Source: a bacterium (GTDB lineage: Bacteria > Cyanobacteriota > Vampirovibrionia > Obscuribacterales > Obscuribacteraceae). Taken from it: DNA of 16,904 bases. The notes beneath the pieces were generated by a model. That model saw nothing but the letters and a program-made list of their open reading frames with translations, had not been told where the DNA came from and made no database searches. The stretch's first letter is position 1. Every line of letters begins with the position of its first letter. The translations under genes were made by a program, and so were the position numbers. Shown here piece after piece: positions 7,121 to 14,687 of the stretch. Where the stretch lies: assembly GCA_030431355.1 (NCBI GenBank), contig JAUIJG010000056.1, positions 1 through 16,904 of the forward strand, in the 5' to 3' direction.

Positions 7121-8428
7121 CTATTCTTCCTTGGGCCTGAAAGCATCGACAATTTTATCTAAGAAGGTGTCATTCTTTTCTTCTTTTTTTTTCTCTTTTT
7201 TTGAAGTGCCAGAGCCGTTTTTCTTGTTTGCTTCAGAAGCTGATTTCTCAGATGAAGACTCGTTTTCAGTTTTTTTGTGGGCTCCTGACTCTTTTGCTTC
7301 TTTAGCTTTTTTGACTTCTTCTTTTTGCTCTTTGTCTAAGTCGAGCCTCTCTCCTCGAATTTCGGCTAACTTTTCGAAGAGTTCTTTCTCTTCTCTGGAG
7401 AGTTTCTGGGGCGTGTCCAGATTGATATGAACCACCTGATCGCCTCTTCTATTGGGATAGTTGAGAATAGGCACACCCATATCCTTCATGATCAATTTTG
7501 TACCGCTCTGGATCCCTTTCGGTATCTTAAGCACTTTTGAGCCTTCCACCGTCGGTACCATCAGTTCTCCACCCAGCGCGGCCATGGAGAAGGAAACAGG
7601 CTGTTTAAGGTGGATGGTGTTCCCTTCTCTGATGAAATCTTTATGCTGTTTCACGTGGACAATGATAAACAGGTCGCCGAAGCCACCGCCCTGAGCGCCT
7701 TTGTCTCCGGCGCCGGTGAGACGCATTCTCGCCCCATCATCGATACCGCTTGGCACCTTCAGATCGAAGTCTTCTTTCTTTCTATGAAGCCCCTGTCCTT
7801 TACAGTCTCTGCAAGGTTTTTCCACCTGTTTGCCGCGACCTGAGCATTTCGGGCAGGTGGTTACCTGATAGGTCTGGACGAAAAGCATATTAACCAGCTC
7901 TTTAACCTGTCCCATTCCTCCACAGGTTTCACATGTGGTGATTTTGCTTCCAGGAGCACCACCGCTACCTTCGCAGGATTCGCAGTCTTCCAATCTGTTG
8001 ACGGTAATCTTTTTGGTGCAGCCGAAAACAGCTTCCAGAAAATCTATCTCAAGGTCATACTTCAGGTGCGCACCGTGGCTGGGGCCCTGGGACCTTCCGA
8101 AACCACCGGAGGTTCTAAAACCGCCACCAAAGAGTGACTCTAAAATGTCATCCATGCTGAATCCGGAAAAGGAGCTGAAGTCCACATCGTCGAAACCTCT
8201 CGTGGCTCCTTTTACTCCTTCGTGACCATAGCGGTCATAAGCTGCCCGCTTATGTTCGTCGGAGAGAACTTCGTAAGCTTCCGCCAGCTCTTTGAATGCT
8301 TGTTCGTCGCCGCTATCCTTGTTGTCCGGATGGAGTTCGCGAGCCTTCTTTCGGAAAGCTTTTTTTATCTCTTCCGCGCTGGCACCTTTGGCTACTCCGA
8401 TGATTTCGTAGTAATCTTGTTTAGACAT
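7121..8428 (-). CDS. dnaJ: Chaperone DnaJ with a charged C-terminal extension
   Basis: The Hsp40 co-chaperone that delivers clients to DnaK and stimulates its ATPase. From ATG 8428 the product is 435 residues. The J-domain (3-69) has the HPD motif at 33-35. A Gly/Phe region (77-120) contains [17 protein letters not shown]. All four CxxCxGxG zinc motifs are intact (C149, C166, C192, C206 are the first Cys of each). The C-terminal client-binding domains run to about 360. Residues about 362-435 are a low-complexity Lys/Glu/Ser tail ending in an amphipathic [11 protein letters not shown]. Typical DnaJ is about 375-380 residues, so the tail is extra. A TTG three codons upstream overlaps the dnaK stop; I prefer the ATG because MSKQDYYE is the standard DnaJ N-terminus. 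The start is 5 bases after the dnaK TGA, implying coupled translation. Confidence 0.96.
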   Translation of the reverse strand: MSKQDYYEIIGVAKGASAEEIKKAFRKKARELHPDNKDSGDEQAFKELAEAYEVLSDEHKRAAYDRYGHEGVKGATRGFDDVDFSSFSGFSMDDILESLFGGGFRTSGGFGRSQGPSHGAHLKYDLEIDFLEAVFGCTKKITVNRLEDCESCEGSGGAPGSKITTCETCGGMGQVKELVNMLFVQTYQVTTCPKCSGRGKQVEKPCRDCKGQGLHRKKEDFDLKVPSGIDDGARMRLTGAGDKGAQGGGFGDLFIIVHVKQHKDFIREGNTIHLKQPVSFSMAALGGELMVPTVEGSKVLKIPKGIQSGTKLIMKDMGVPILNYPNRRGDQVVHINLDTPQKLSREEKELFEKLAEIRGERLDLDKEQKEEVKKAKEAKESGAHKKTENESSSEKSASEANKKNGSGTSKKEKKKEEKNDTFLDKIVDAFRPKEE

Positions 8429-8433
8429 CTTTA

Positions 8434-10317
8434 TCAATTATCTTCCGGGGTTTCCTTCTTCTGCGGTTCTTCATCAAGCTGCGGCGTTTGATCGCCTTCT
8501 CCTAACTCGATAGGACCGGACTCTCTGAATGTTGGTGGGTCGGTCTTTTTAGGAGGTTGTTTTGTTGTTGTTCGTTTGGAGCCCGTATGAATTGCTCTAC
8601 CCATGTCGAGAAGAGCTACATCCAGACCGCCGATGTAAGAGCTGAGGTCGGCGCCATTCTCTGAGCTCAGAGCTTCTTTTACCGCTTCCACCGCTCTCAC
8701 TACTTTGTCTACCACCGAACTCTCCACGGTATCTCCATACTTCTGGATTGTTCTGTCCGCGTCGGCAACCAGGCCTTCGGCTTTGATCCGCTCCGAAATT
8801 TTTTCTCTCTGCGCTCTATCTTGCTCCGCGTATTCTTCTGCTTCCCGCTTGAGGTCTTCAACCTCTTCGGGGCTCAATCCAGTTGTACGTTGAATCGTGA
8901 TCGAGTGACGTATGCCGGAGCCGTGGTCCCTGGCACTACAGTGGACAATACCGTCCGCGTCTATGTCGAAGGTTACTTCGATCTTTGGTACTCCCCGTGG
9001 TGCAGGTGGAATCCCCGTCAAATAAAACTTGGCAAGGGACTTATTGTCCGTTACCATATCTCTTTCCCCCTGAAGAACATGCACTTCCACAGAAGTTTGT
9101 CTGTCTTCATTGGTGGTGAATATGGTGGTACGACTGGTTGGAATGGTCGTATTGCGCTCGATGATTTTGGTAAAGAGATTTCCGGCAGTCTCGATTCCCA
9201 GAGACAGCGGGATCACATCCAGGAGAAGAACATCCTGGAGATTACCGGCCAGGATAGAAGCCTGGATAGCGGCTCCTAGTGCCACTGCTTCGTCAGGATT
9301 GACCGATTTTGAAGGCTCTTTGTTGAAGAAGCGTCGGATCATATCCTGGACTGCGGGGATTCTTGTGGAACCGCCAACAAGAATAATGCTTTCGATGTTG
9401 TCGGGACTGAGCTGGGAGTCTTCCAGCGCTTGTTGTACCGGTCCAATGCACGACTCCACCAGGTCCGCGGTCAATTCGTTGAATTCGGATCTCGACAACT
9501 GGGTTTCCAGATGCAGGGGACCGGTCTCGTTGGCAGTCAGAAAAGGAAGATGAATGTCCGACACCATGGCCGACGACAGCTCTATCTTGGTTTTCTCCGC
9601 AGTCTCTTTCAACCTCTGGATAGCCATCAAATCGTTTGATAGGTCTATCTCAGTCTGTTTTTTAAACTCTTCTATCAACCAATCTATAATCTTCTGGTCA
9701 AAATCATCGCCGCCCAATCGGTTGTTGCCTGAAGTTGCCTTGACTTCGAATACGCCTTCAGTGATCTCGAGAATGCTCACATCGAAGGTGCCGCCACCAA
9801 GGTCGAAGACCAGAATCGTGGACTGATCATCGAGCTTGTCCAGACCGTAAGCAAGAGCGCTGGCGGTGGGCTCATTGATGATGCGCAATACCTCAAGGCC
9901 GGCAATCTGTCCGGCATCTCTGGTTGACTGACGTTGGGCATCGTTGAAGTAGGCCGGCACTGTGATAACCGCTCTGGAAACCCGTTCTCCGAGATACGCT
10001 TCAGCGTCATTTTTCAGCTTTTGAATAATCATGGCTGAAATCTGTTCGGGACTGTGGCTTACATCATCCACCGTAACCCTATAGTTCGTTCCCATCTCTC
10101 GTTTTATGGATTGGATTGTGCGGTTTGGATTCGTGACAGCCTGTCTTTTGGCAACCTGACCCACCAGTCTCTCGCCATTTCTGGTCATGGCTATAACCGA
10201 AGGTGTCGTTCTATGACCTTCGGCGTTTTCAATTATGGTGGGAGAGCCACCTTCCATGATAGCCACGCAAGAATGGGTAGTTCCCAGATCTATTCCTATT
10301 ATCCTGTCACCGCTCAT
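8434..10317 (-). CDS. dnaK: Hsp70 chaperone DnaK
   Basis: The 627-residue ATP-dependent cytoplasmic chaperone. The nucleotide-binding domain shows phosphate motif 1 [10 protein letters not shown] (8-17), the [10 protein letters not shown] segment (149-158), phosphate motif 2 [14 protein letters not shown] (170-183) and the adenosine motif [12 protein letters not shown] (312-323). The interdomain linker lies in [13 protein letters not shown] (364-376). The substrate-binding beta domain runs from about 385 to 500, followed by the helical lid. The C-terminus is a disordered acidic stretch ending in PEDN. It lacks the EEVD-like acidic end common in other DnaK proteins. Length is near the usual 610-640. 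The ATG at 10317 matches the family start, but no good Shine-Dalgarno is visible. It sits between grpE (73-bp gap) and dnaJ (5-bp gap) in the standard order grpE-dnaK-dnaJ. Confidence 0.98.
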   Translation of the reverse strand: MSGDRIIGIDLGTTHSCVAIMEGGSPTIIENAEGHRTTPSVIAMTRNGERLVGQVAKRQAVTNPNRTIQSIKREMGTNYRVTVDDVSHSPEQISAMIIQKLKNDAEAYLGERVSRAVITVPAYFNDAQRQSTRDAGQIAGLEVLRIINEPTASALAYGLDKLDDQSTILVFDLGGGTFDVSILEITEGVFEVKATSGNNRLGGDDFDQKIIDWLIEEFKKQTEIDLSNDLMAIQRLKETAEKTKIELSSAMVSDIHLPFLTANETGPLHLETQLSRSEFNELTADLVESCIGPVQQALEDSQLSPDNIESIILVGGSTRIPAVQDMIRRFFNKEPSKSVNPDEAVALGAAIQASILAGNLQDVLLLDVIPLSLGIETAGNLFTKIIERNTTIPTSRTTIFTTNEDRQTSVEVHVLQGERDMVTDNKSLAKFYLTGIPPAPRGVPKIEVTFDIDADGIVHCSARDHGSGIRHSITIQRTTGLSPEEVEDLKREAEEYAEQDRAQREKISERIKAEGLVADADRTIQKYGDTVESSVVDKVVRAVEAVKEALSSENGADLSSYIGGLDVALLDMGRAIHTGSKRTTTKQPPKKTDPPTFRESGPIELGEGDQTPQLDEEPQKKETPEDN

Positions 10318-10362
10318 AGGCTATCTAACTCGCTGTTTTGGATAGGTCCCGGTTCGGTCGAG

Positions 10363-10385
10363 CTACCTTACCAATTTGTAGGTAG
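10363..10385. repeat. Hairpin in the grpE-dnaK intergenic gap
   Basis: CTACCTTAC (10363-10371) pairs with GTAGGTAG (10378-10385) over 8 bp with one bulged T and a 6-base loop. It starts 5 bases after the grpE stop on the coding (minus) strand and has no T-tract. It may be an mRNA processing or stability element that adjusts the ratio of GrpE to DnaK; that role is inference. Confidence 0.45.
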
Positions 10386-10390
10386 AGATG

Positions 10391-11329
10391 TTACTTTTGA
10401 CTCTCGGACTCTTCTTTTTGAGCTTCTTTCAACTTCTCTTGAATTTCGAGGTTGGGAATATCCTGAGTAGATGCAAGATCCTGATTGTTAGCTGAATCAT
10501 CTGACTCATTAATGTTGGCTTGGTTGGCTTGCTCTTCCACTCTTTCTTCGACCGAGGTCTCCTGGGATTGTTCCGCTTCTTCTTCCGGAACTTCCTCTTC
10601 AACAATCTCTTCTTCGATGATGATCTCTTCGACGATCTCCTCTTCTTCCTCTTCTGCGGGTGCAGCTGGCTCAGGTTCACTACCTCCGGTGGCAACGTTT
10701 ACCAGAGAAGGTCTGAGGATTTTGTCGTTGAATTGATAACCTGGACGAAGTTGAAAAACAACCGAACCTTCCGGCACGCTATTGTCCACAACTTGCTGCA
10801 TCGGTTCATGCAATCTTGGGTCGAATTGCTCGCCGATGGCGTCGAGCTGCTTGATGCCAATCTGCTCCAGGCATCGGGCGAATCTCTTGTAGACCATCTC
10901 CAGGCTTTCTAAGATGCTCTTGGTCTCCATCTCCGCGTTCAACTTGTTGACCGCCAGGTCCATGTCATCCAGAGCCGGTAGCATCGCCTCAATGGCTTTC
11001 TGAATACCGACAGCGGCAAATTCTTCCTTCTCTTTGGCCATGCGTTTTCTGTAGTTCTCAAAGTCCGCAGCCATTCTTTTGTAGAGATTTTCCGCCTCCT
11101 GGCAGCGTTTCTCCATTTCATCCAGCTCCTGCTGCATGCGAGCAAGCTCGGCGCTGCTAACCGAATCCCGGCCAGAGCCTTCCTCTTTCTCCACCTTGAT
11201 GCCGTAATCATCCGGATCCGGATCGGCTCCCGCGTACATGGCGCGGTAGAAAGCCTTCATGGCGTTCTTATTATCTTTAGGAGGGTCGTTCTCTTTGTTG
11301 GGATCTTGGCCCTTATCTTCTTCGGTCAT
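10391..11329 (-). CDS. grpE: Nucleotide exchange factor GrpE with a long acidic C-terminal tail
   Basis: GrpE dimers release ADP from DnaK. From ATG 11329 the product is 312 residues. Residues 1-50 are polar and acidic; about 60-115 form the long dimerising coiled coil (ARMQQELDEMEKRCQEAENL at 63-82, YKRMAADFENYRKRM at 83-97). The DnaK-contacting beta domain is recognisable from FDPRLHEPM (169-177) and GYQFNDKILRPSLVNVA (197-213). The domain normally ends here. Residues 217-312 are an added ~96-residue tail that begins with an almost uninterrupted Glu/Ile/Val stretch and continues as Gln/Asn/Ser/Glu low complexity. Bacterial GrpE is typically about 180-210 residues. AGG sits 5-6 bases before the chosen ATG; the frame is open to a TTG at 11401, but that stretch contains the predicted promoter and tandem repeats, so I do not count it as coding. 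Confidence 0.95.
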   Translation of the reverse strand: MTEEDKGQDPNKENDPPKDNKNAMKAFYRAMYAGADPDPDDYGIKVEKEEGSGRDSVSSAELARMQQELDEMEKRCQEAENLYKRMAADFENYRKRMAKEKEEFAAVGIQKAIEAMLPALDDMDLAVNKLNAEMETKSILESLEMVYKRFARCLEQIGIKQLDAIGEQFDPRLHEPMQQVVDNSVPEGSVVFQLRPGYQFNDKILRPSLVNVATGGSEPEPAAPAEEEEEEIVEEIIIEEEIVEEEVPEEEAEQSQETSVEERVEEQANQANINESDDSANNQDLASTQDIPNLEIQEKLKEAQKEESESQK

Positions 11330-11361
11330 ATTTACCTGACTGGGGATTGGGTTTCTAGTAA

Positions 11362-11382
11362 GTACGTCGTACGTTGTACGTT
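11362..11382. repeat. Three tandem GTACGTY heptamers upstream of grpE
   Basis: GTACGTC, GTACGTT and GTACGTT follow each other without gaps (11362-11368, 11369-11375, 11376-11382). They lie 33-53 bases upstream of the grpE ATG and overlap the predicted -10 region. Next to them is GATCG-aataa-CGATC (11383-11397), a 5-5-5 inverted repeat. Such tight direct repeats are typical of regulator binding sites; no CIRCE element is present. Confidence 0.7.
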
Positions 11383-11401
11383 GATCGAATAACGATCTCA
11401 A
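11373..11401 (-). promoter_or_regulatory. Predicted promoter of the grpE-dnaK-dnaJ operon
   Basis: On the minus strand TTGAGA (11396-11401, five of six matches to -35) and TACAAC (11373-11378, four of six to -10) are 17 bases apart. The GATCG/CGATC palindrome occupies the spacer and the GTACGTY heptads overlap the -10. No HrcA/CIRCE site was seen. The call is tentative. A perfect TTGACA about 60 bases further upstream has no well-spaced -10. Confidence 0.35.
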
Positions 11402-11490
11402 TAGGTGAGCTTTCTTAACTGACTAAATATTAGCGTGTCTGAGCGCTCCTGGCGATGTCAATATTAAAGGTTATATCGTTAGATCAGATA

Positions 11491-11496
11491 TATAAT
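11491..11496 (+). promoter_or_regulatory. Possible -10 element for the DUF1611 gene
   Basis: TATAAT at 11491-11496 is a perfect -10 hexamer about 100 bases before the DUF1611 start. The matching -35 position (AGGTTA at a 17-base spacing) is poor, so this is a weak or activator-dependent promoter, if real. Confidence 0.35.
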
Positions 11497-11597
11497 TCTA
11501 TGTTACAAACTCGGTATGCATTATCGGGTTTTTTTCCCTTATTTACCTTTACAAATTTATCTTTTATTGCCCGTGAGAAAAGTGTCGTGAGAATTTA

Positions 11598-12659
11598 ATG
11601 AATATAAATCCAGACCAAAAATTGATTTTATACGCCCAGGGAGAGCTTTCCGGCGGTCATGCCAAGACCGCTGAGGGGGTGATGAGATATCGCACCGACT
11701 CCTGTCTGGCCATCGTTGACGTGGACCATGCCGGAAAGACTGCTTCAGAAGTTTCAGGTGTGGGCGGAGATATTCCGATTTTAGGAAGCATCGAAGAGAC
11801 CTTCTCCCTGGGAGCTGATGCGATGTTGCTTGGTTGCGCCTTCACCGGAGGCAAGCTGCCGGATAGGTGGAGAAAGGATATCGTCAAAGCTCTGAAGAAC
11901 GGTATCGATGTCATTAACGGGCTCCATGATTTCCTAAATGCAGACGAACAATTTGTTTCGGTGGCCAGGGAGAACGGTCGCTCCCTGATTGACTTGCGGG
12001 ATCCGCCTGACTATTTTGAAGTGGGTACGGGGCGGGCTGCTCTGGTAAACGCTAACACAGTGCTGACTGTGGGCACGGATTGCTCGGTGGGTAAAATGAC
12101 CACCTCTCTGGAACTCCGGACCGAAGCGCTAAAGCGTGGCAAGAAGGCCAGGTTTGTGGCAACCGGGCAGACCGGGATTATGATCGATGGTCTGGGAGTG
12201 GCAATAGACAGGGTAATAGGGGATTTCATGGCCGGTGTGGTTGAAGACCTGGTTCTCAAAGGCGCTGAAGATTCCGACTATGTCTTTGTGGAAGGGCAGG
12301 GTTCTATCTGTCATCCAGGCTACTCGCCGGTGACACTTTCTTTGTTGCATGGAGCCGCTCCCCGTTGCATGATTCTCTGCCACAGGGCCGGAAAAACCAA
12401 GGTCGGTGATCTGGATATGGAGATTCCGCCGGTCTCTTCTCTTATAGAGTCCTACGAGAAGCTGGCTGGCTTCATTCGCCCCTCGAAAGTGGTCGGTATG
12501 GCCATAGACACCAGCAAATTGAAAGAAGAAGAAGCTCATCAACTTTTGGAGCGTTATGCCAGTCTTACCAAAATGCCGGTTACCGATCCGGTTCGTTTCG
12601 GCGCCGGAAAACTATTCGATGCGATCGAGGAGTTTTGTGCCTTAGTTAATGTTCATTAG
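11598..12659 (+). CDS. DUF1611 protein, DgcN-like (putative D-glutamate N-acetyltransferase)
   Basis: A 353-residue cytoplasmic protein of the DUF1611 family. The N-terminal part (1-125) is a Rossmann-like domain. The C-terminal part has a P-loop-like GTDCSVGKMTT (159-169), RFVATGQTGIMIDG (185-198) and the family hallmark VEGQGSICHPGYSPVTL (231-247). DgcN of this family was reported in marine bacteria to acetylate D-glutamate, acting with the racemase DgcA, so that D-Glu is converted to N-acetyl-L-Glu. The very next gene is an enolase-superfamily epimerase, which fits that pairing. The stop codon TAG forms part of the Shine-Dalgarno of that gene (9 bases between them), so the two are translationally linked. 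The upstream ribosome site is weak (GAG about 9 bases before ATG). The family is certain; the acetyltransferase role is inferred from the pairing. Confidence 0.85.
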   Translation: MNINPDQKLILYAQGELSGGHAKTAEGVMRYRTDSCLAIVDVDHAGKTASEVSGVGGDIPILGSIEETFSLGADAMLLGCAFTGGKLPDRWRKDIVKALKNGIDVINGLHDFLNADEQFVSVARENGRSLIDLRDPPDYFEVGTGRAALVNANTVLTVGTDCSVGKMTTSLELRTEALKRGKKARFVATGQTGIMIDGLGVAIDRVIGDFMAGVVEDLVLKGAEDSDYVFVEGQGSICHPGYSPVTLSLLHGAAPRCMILCHRAGKTKVGDLDMEIPPVSSLIESYEKLAGFIRPSKVVGMAIDTSKLKEEEAHQLLERYASLTKMPVTDPVRFGAGKLFDAIEEFCALVNVH

Positions 12660-12668
12660 GAGTTTGCC

Positions 12669-13733
12669 ATGACCGGATCTGCGACCAGGACAGAGAAAAT
12701 CTCGCTCTCTTACGAGCCTTTGATGCTGACCACTGCGCATCCCTTCGGAATTTCCTACGGGACTTCCTCCACTTCTTCAAACCTTTTGGTGCGTTTGAGC
12801 TGGAAAGGCTTAGTGGGGCTGGGAGAAGCATCTCCAACCTCCTATCACGATGAAACCCCTGAGACGGTGGCTTCTCTATTTAAAAGATGGTCAGACACCG
12901 ACTTTCTGGGAGAAGACCCATTCGCGGTGGAAGTAGTCATGCGACGGCTTGAAAAAGACGTGAGCGGAAATCGCTCGGCCAAGGCAGCCGTAGAAATGGC
13001 TTTTCAAGATTTAATCGGCAAGGCTCTGGGAGTACCGGTAAGGGATGTTTTGGGGTTAAAAGATTTACCTGTCCCGATCACTGATTTCACCATAGGTATC
13101 GATTCTCCCGACACGGTGGAGATGAAGGTCAAAGAGGCAGTGGAGGCTGGATACAAGCATCTTAAGGTTAAACAAGGGACCGATTTTGACCACGAAATTA
13201 TCAACACTGTTCGCAAAGTAGCGCCGGATATTCCCCTGAGAGTAGATGCCAACGGCGCCTGGACTGTGAAAAAAGCTCTTACCATGGCTGAGTTTCTCAA
13301 GGAGAACGGGGTCGAATTTATCGAGCAGCCCCTTCCCAAGTATGCTCCCATGTCTGATTGGCAAGTTTTAAAAGCCGGATGCGTTCTGCCGGTTTATGGG
13401 GATGAATCGATACTGGTGGCGAGAGATGTGGCCAGATATGCTCCGGTTTTGGACGGAGTTGTGGTCAAATTGGCGAAAACCGGTGGAATCAGGGAAGCGA
13501 TGAGGGTTATAGAGACCGCTCGGGCACATTCCTTGAAAGTGATGTTCGGCTGTATGATTGAATCTTCCCTGGGCGTGACGGCCGCCAGTCATCTGTCCGC
13601 TTTGTGCGATCATCTGGATCTGGATGGGCATTTACTCCTTGCCGACGATCCTTTTGTGGGCGCAAGATATGAAGACGGATATTTGTTGATTAATGAAGAG
13701 TTACCGGGCCTTGGTGTTGTACCGAGAAAGTAA
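12669..13733 (+). CDS. Dipeptide epimerase / N-acyl-glutamate racemase (enolase superfamily, MLE subgroup)
   Basis: A 354-residue enolase-superfamily enzyme that should epimerise an alpha-carbon by a two-base mechanism. The catalytic lysines are K168 of LKVK (165-168) and K267 of VVKLAK. The Mg ligands are D193 (VDANGAW), E219 (IEQPL) and D245 (GDES). CMIESSLG (295-302) and DLDG with D317 and D319 match L-Ala-D/L-Glu epimerases, in which the DxD motif binds the free amino group of the dipeptide. The paired DUF1611 gene instead suggests an N-acetyl-D-Glu racemase (DgcA). Both readings place it in use of D-glutamate from peptidoglycan. TAGGAG (12657-12662) lies 6 bases before the ATG. The stop is 15 bp from the stop of the convergent gntR gene with no visible terminator between. 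Confidence 0.9.
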   Translation: MTGSATRTEKISLSYEPLMLTTAHPFGISYGTSSTSSNLLVRLSWKGLVGLGEASPTSYHDETPETVASLFKRWSDTDFLGEDPFAVEVVMRRLEKDVSGNRSAKAAVEMAFQDLIGKALGVPVRDVLGLKDLPVPITDFTIGIDSPDTVEMKVKEAVEAGYKHLKVKQGTDFDHEIINTVRKVAPDIPLRVDANGAWTVKKALTMAEFLKENGVEFIEQPLPKYAPMSDWQVLKAGCVLPVYGDESILVARDVARYAPVLDGVVVKLAKTGGIREAMRVIETARAHSLKVMFGCMIESSLGVTAASHLSALCDHLDLDGHLLLADDPFVGARYEDGYLLINEELPGLGVVPRK

Positions 13734-13748
13734 ACGGTGCTCAGGACC

Positions 13749-14666
13749 CTAACCCCACTTCTTCAGTCGGTCTTGAATAAGTGATATCGTGGATGGTGAA
13801 TAGAGTTTGAAACAGGAGAGTTTCTTTGGGGCTTCCACCAACTCTTTCATTTTCTTTTCGCTGGGACTATCGCATAGAATCAAGTCGGCGTAGTCGATCA
13901 TATATTTCAGCTCTTTCTCGTCAGTGAGAAGCACCTGTCTCACCGCCACCTCTTCTCCGCGATGGGCCGCCACCAGTTTAGTGGCCATATTCATCAGGGT
14001 TTCACTGACCGAAACCAGGAGTAAAATTGTTCCGGAACGCATGGCATCTACCTGTTCCATCTCCAATCTTGCTGGTTCTATGTTGCAGGGCACCAGGCGG
14101 GTCCTGTCTTTGATCGAATTTTGGAAAGCGAAGATATGGTAGAGGCTTGTGATAACCAACGCCTTATCAGCAAGGGAAGGATTCTCCAGGAGATGGTCCG
14201 TGGTGATTACTTCCACCGGAATGTCGAAATGCGGGGTAAGTTCGGTGGATATCACCGAATGGAAATCTTCGTTCCTGTCTACGGCGAGAATTTTTTCAAC
14301 CTTCTCTCTATCCGTAATCTTGGCGGCTGTGCTTGCCACCTCTTCGAAGCTGTATCCGGCCTCACAACAATTAACCAGGAAATCCATGATCAAAGACTCA
14401 AGATCCTGGGCTTTCTCTCGGGACTTTCCTACTTTTGCCACTCTTACTCCGGAGCCCTGGCGAATCTCCAGAAGTCCTACATCGGCCAGGTGGTTGTAGG
14501 CCGCGGTGACAGTGCTGTAGTGGATGTCAAGCCGCCCTGCCAGTGCTCTTATGCTGGGCAATTTTGTTTCGCTTTCGAGCAGACCCGAGGCAACCTGTAA
14601 GGATATCTGCTCGATTATCTGATCTCTTAATGGAACCGAGCTGTCTTTGTTGACCGTGATTTTCAA
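13749..14666 (-). CDS. GntR-family transcriptional regulator (YtrA-like DNA-binding domain)
   Basis: A 305-residue regulator. The winged helix-turn-helix covers about 10-78, with VPLRDQIIEQI (11-21), the KLPSIRALAGRLDIHYSTV segment (35-53) and the wing RQGSGVRV (69-76). This matches GntR proteins of the YtrA type at the N-terminus. The remaining ~220 residues resemble a linker (DLESLIMDFLVNCCEAGYSFEEV, split at 88-110) and an alpha/beta domain with EVITTDHLLE and ILLLVSVSET that I cannot assign; it is longer than the short tail of classical YtrA. The start is TTG at 14666, supported by AGGGGA 6 bases upstream (14673-14678) and by the standard N-terminus. It lies 21 bp behind tadC, so it is likely the last gene of the tad operon. 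Its targets are unknown. Confidence 0.85.
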   Translation of the reverse strand: MKITVNKDSSVPLRDQIIEQISLQVASGLLESETKLPSIRALAGRLDIHYSTVTAAYNHLADVGLLEIRQGSGVRVAKVGKSREKAQDLESLIMDFLVNCCEAGYSFEEVASTAAKITDREKVEKILAVDRNEDFHSVISTELTPHFDIPVEVITTDHLLENPSLADKALVITSLYHIFAFQNSIKDRTRLVPCNIEPARLEMEQVDAMRSGTILLLVSVSETLMNMATKLVAAHRGEEVAVRQVLLTDEKELKYMIDYADLILCDSPSEKKMKELVEAPKKLSCFKLYSPSTISLIQDRLKKWG

Positions 14667-14672
14667 GAGTTT

Positions 14673-14678
14673 TCCCCT
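14673..14678 (-). promoter_or_regulatory. Ribosome binding site fixing the TTG start of gntR
   Basis: AGGGGA on the minus strand, 6 bases before TTG 14666. It supports the rare start codon because no ATG fits the conserved N-terminus. Confidence 0.7.
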
Positions 14679-14687
14679 GAACCGACG

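Noticed and set aside
7110..7430. Plus-strand ORF of 106 residues rich in Phe and Ser
   Set aside because: It is the antisense shadow of the Lys/Glu/Ser-rich dnaJ tail; the composition is a mirror of that low-complexity region and there is no ribosome site.
8821..9279. Plus-strand ORF of 152 residues
   Set aside because: It lies entirely antisense to the conserved dnaK gene.
10485..10912. Plus-strand ORFs rich in Ser or Phe/Leu opposite the grpE tail
   Set aside because: They are antisense readings of the GAA/GAG-rich acidic tail and show no independent support.
11399..11401. TTG start giving a 24-residue N-terminal extension of GrpE
   Set aside because: The extension is not GrpE-like, covers the tandem repeats and predicted promoter, and the downstream ATG at 11329 has a better ribosome site.
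11431..11456. TTAGCGTGT-like sequence considered as a CIRCE element
   Set aside because: The left half matches TTAGCACTC only in part and no GAGTGCTAA half follows at the 9-base spacing.
14121..14600. Plus-strand ORF of 159 residues
   Set aside because: It is antisense to the gntR gene, which has clear family motifs.
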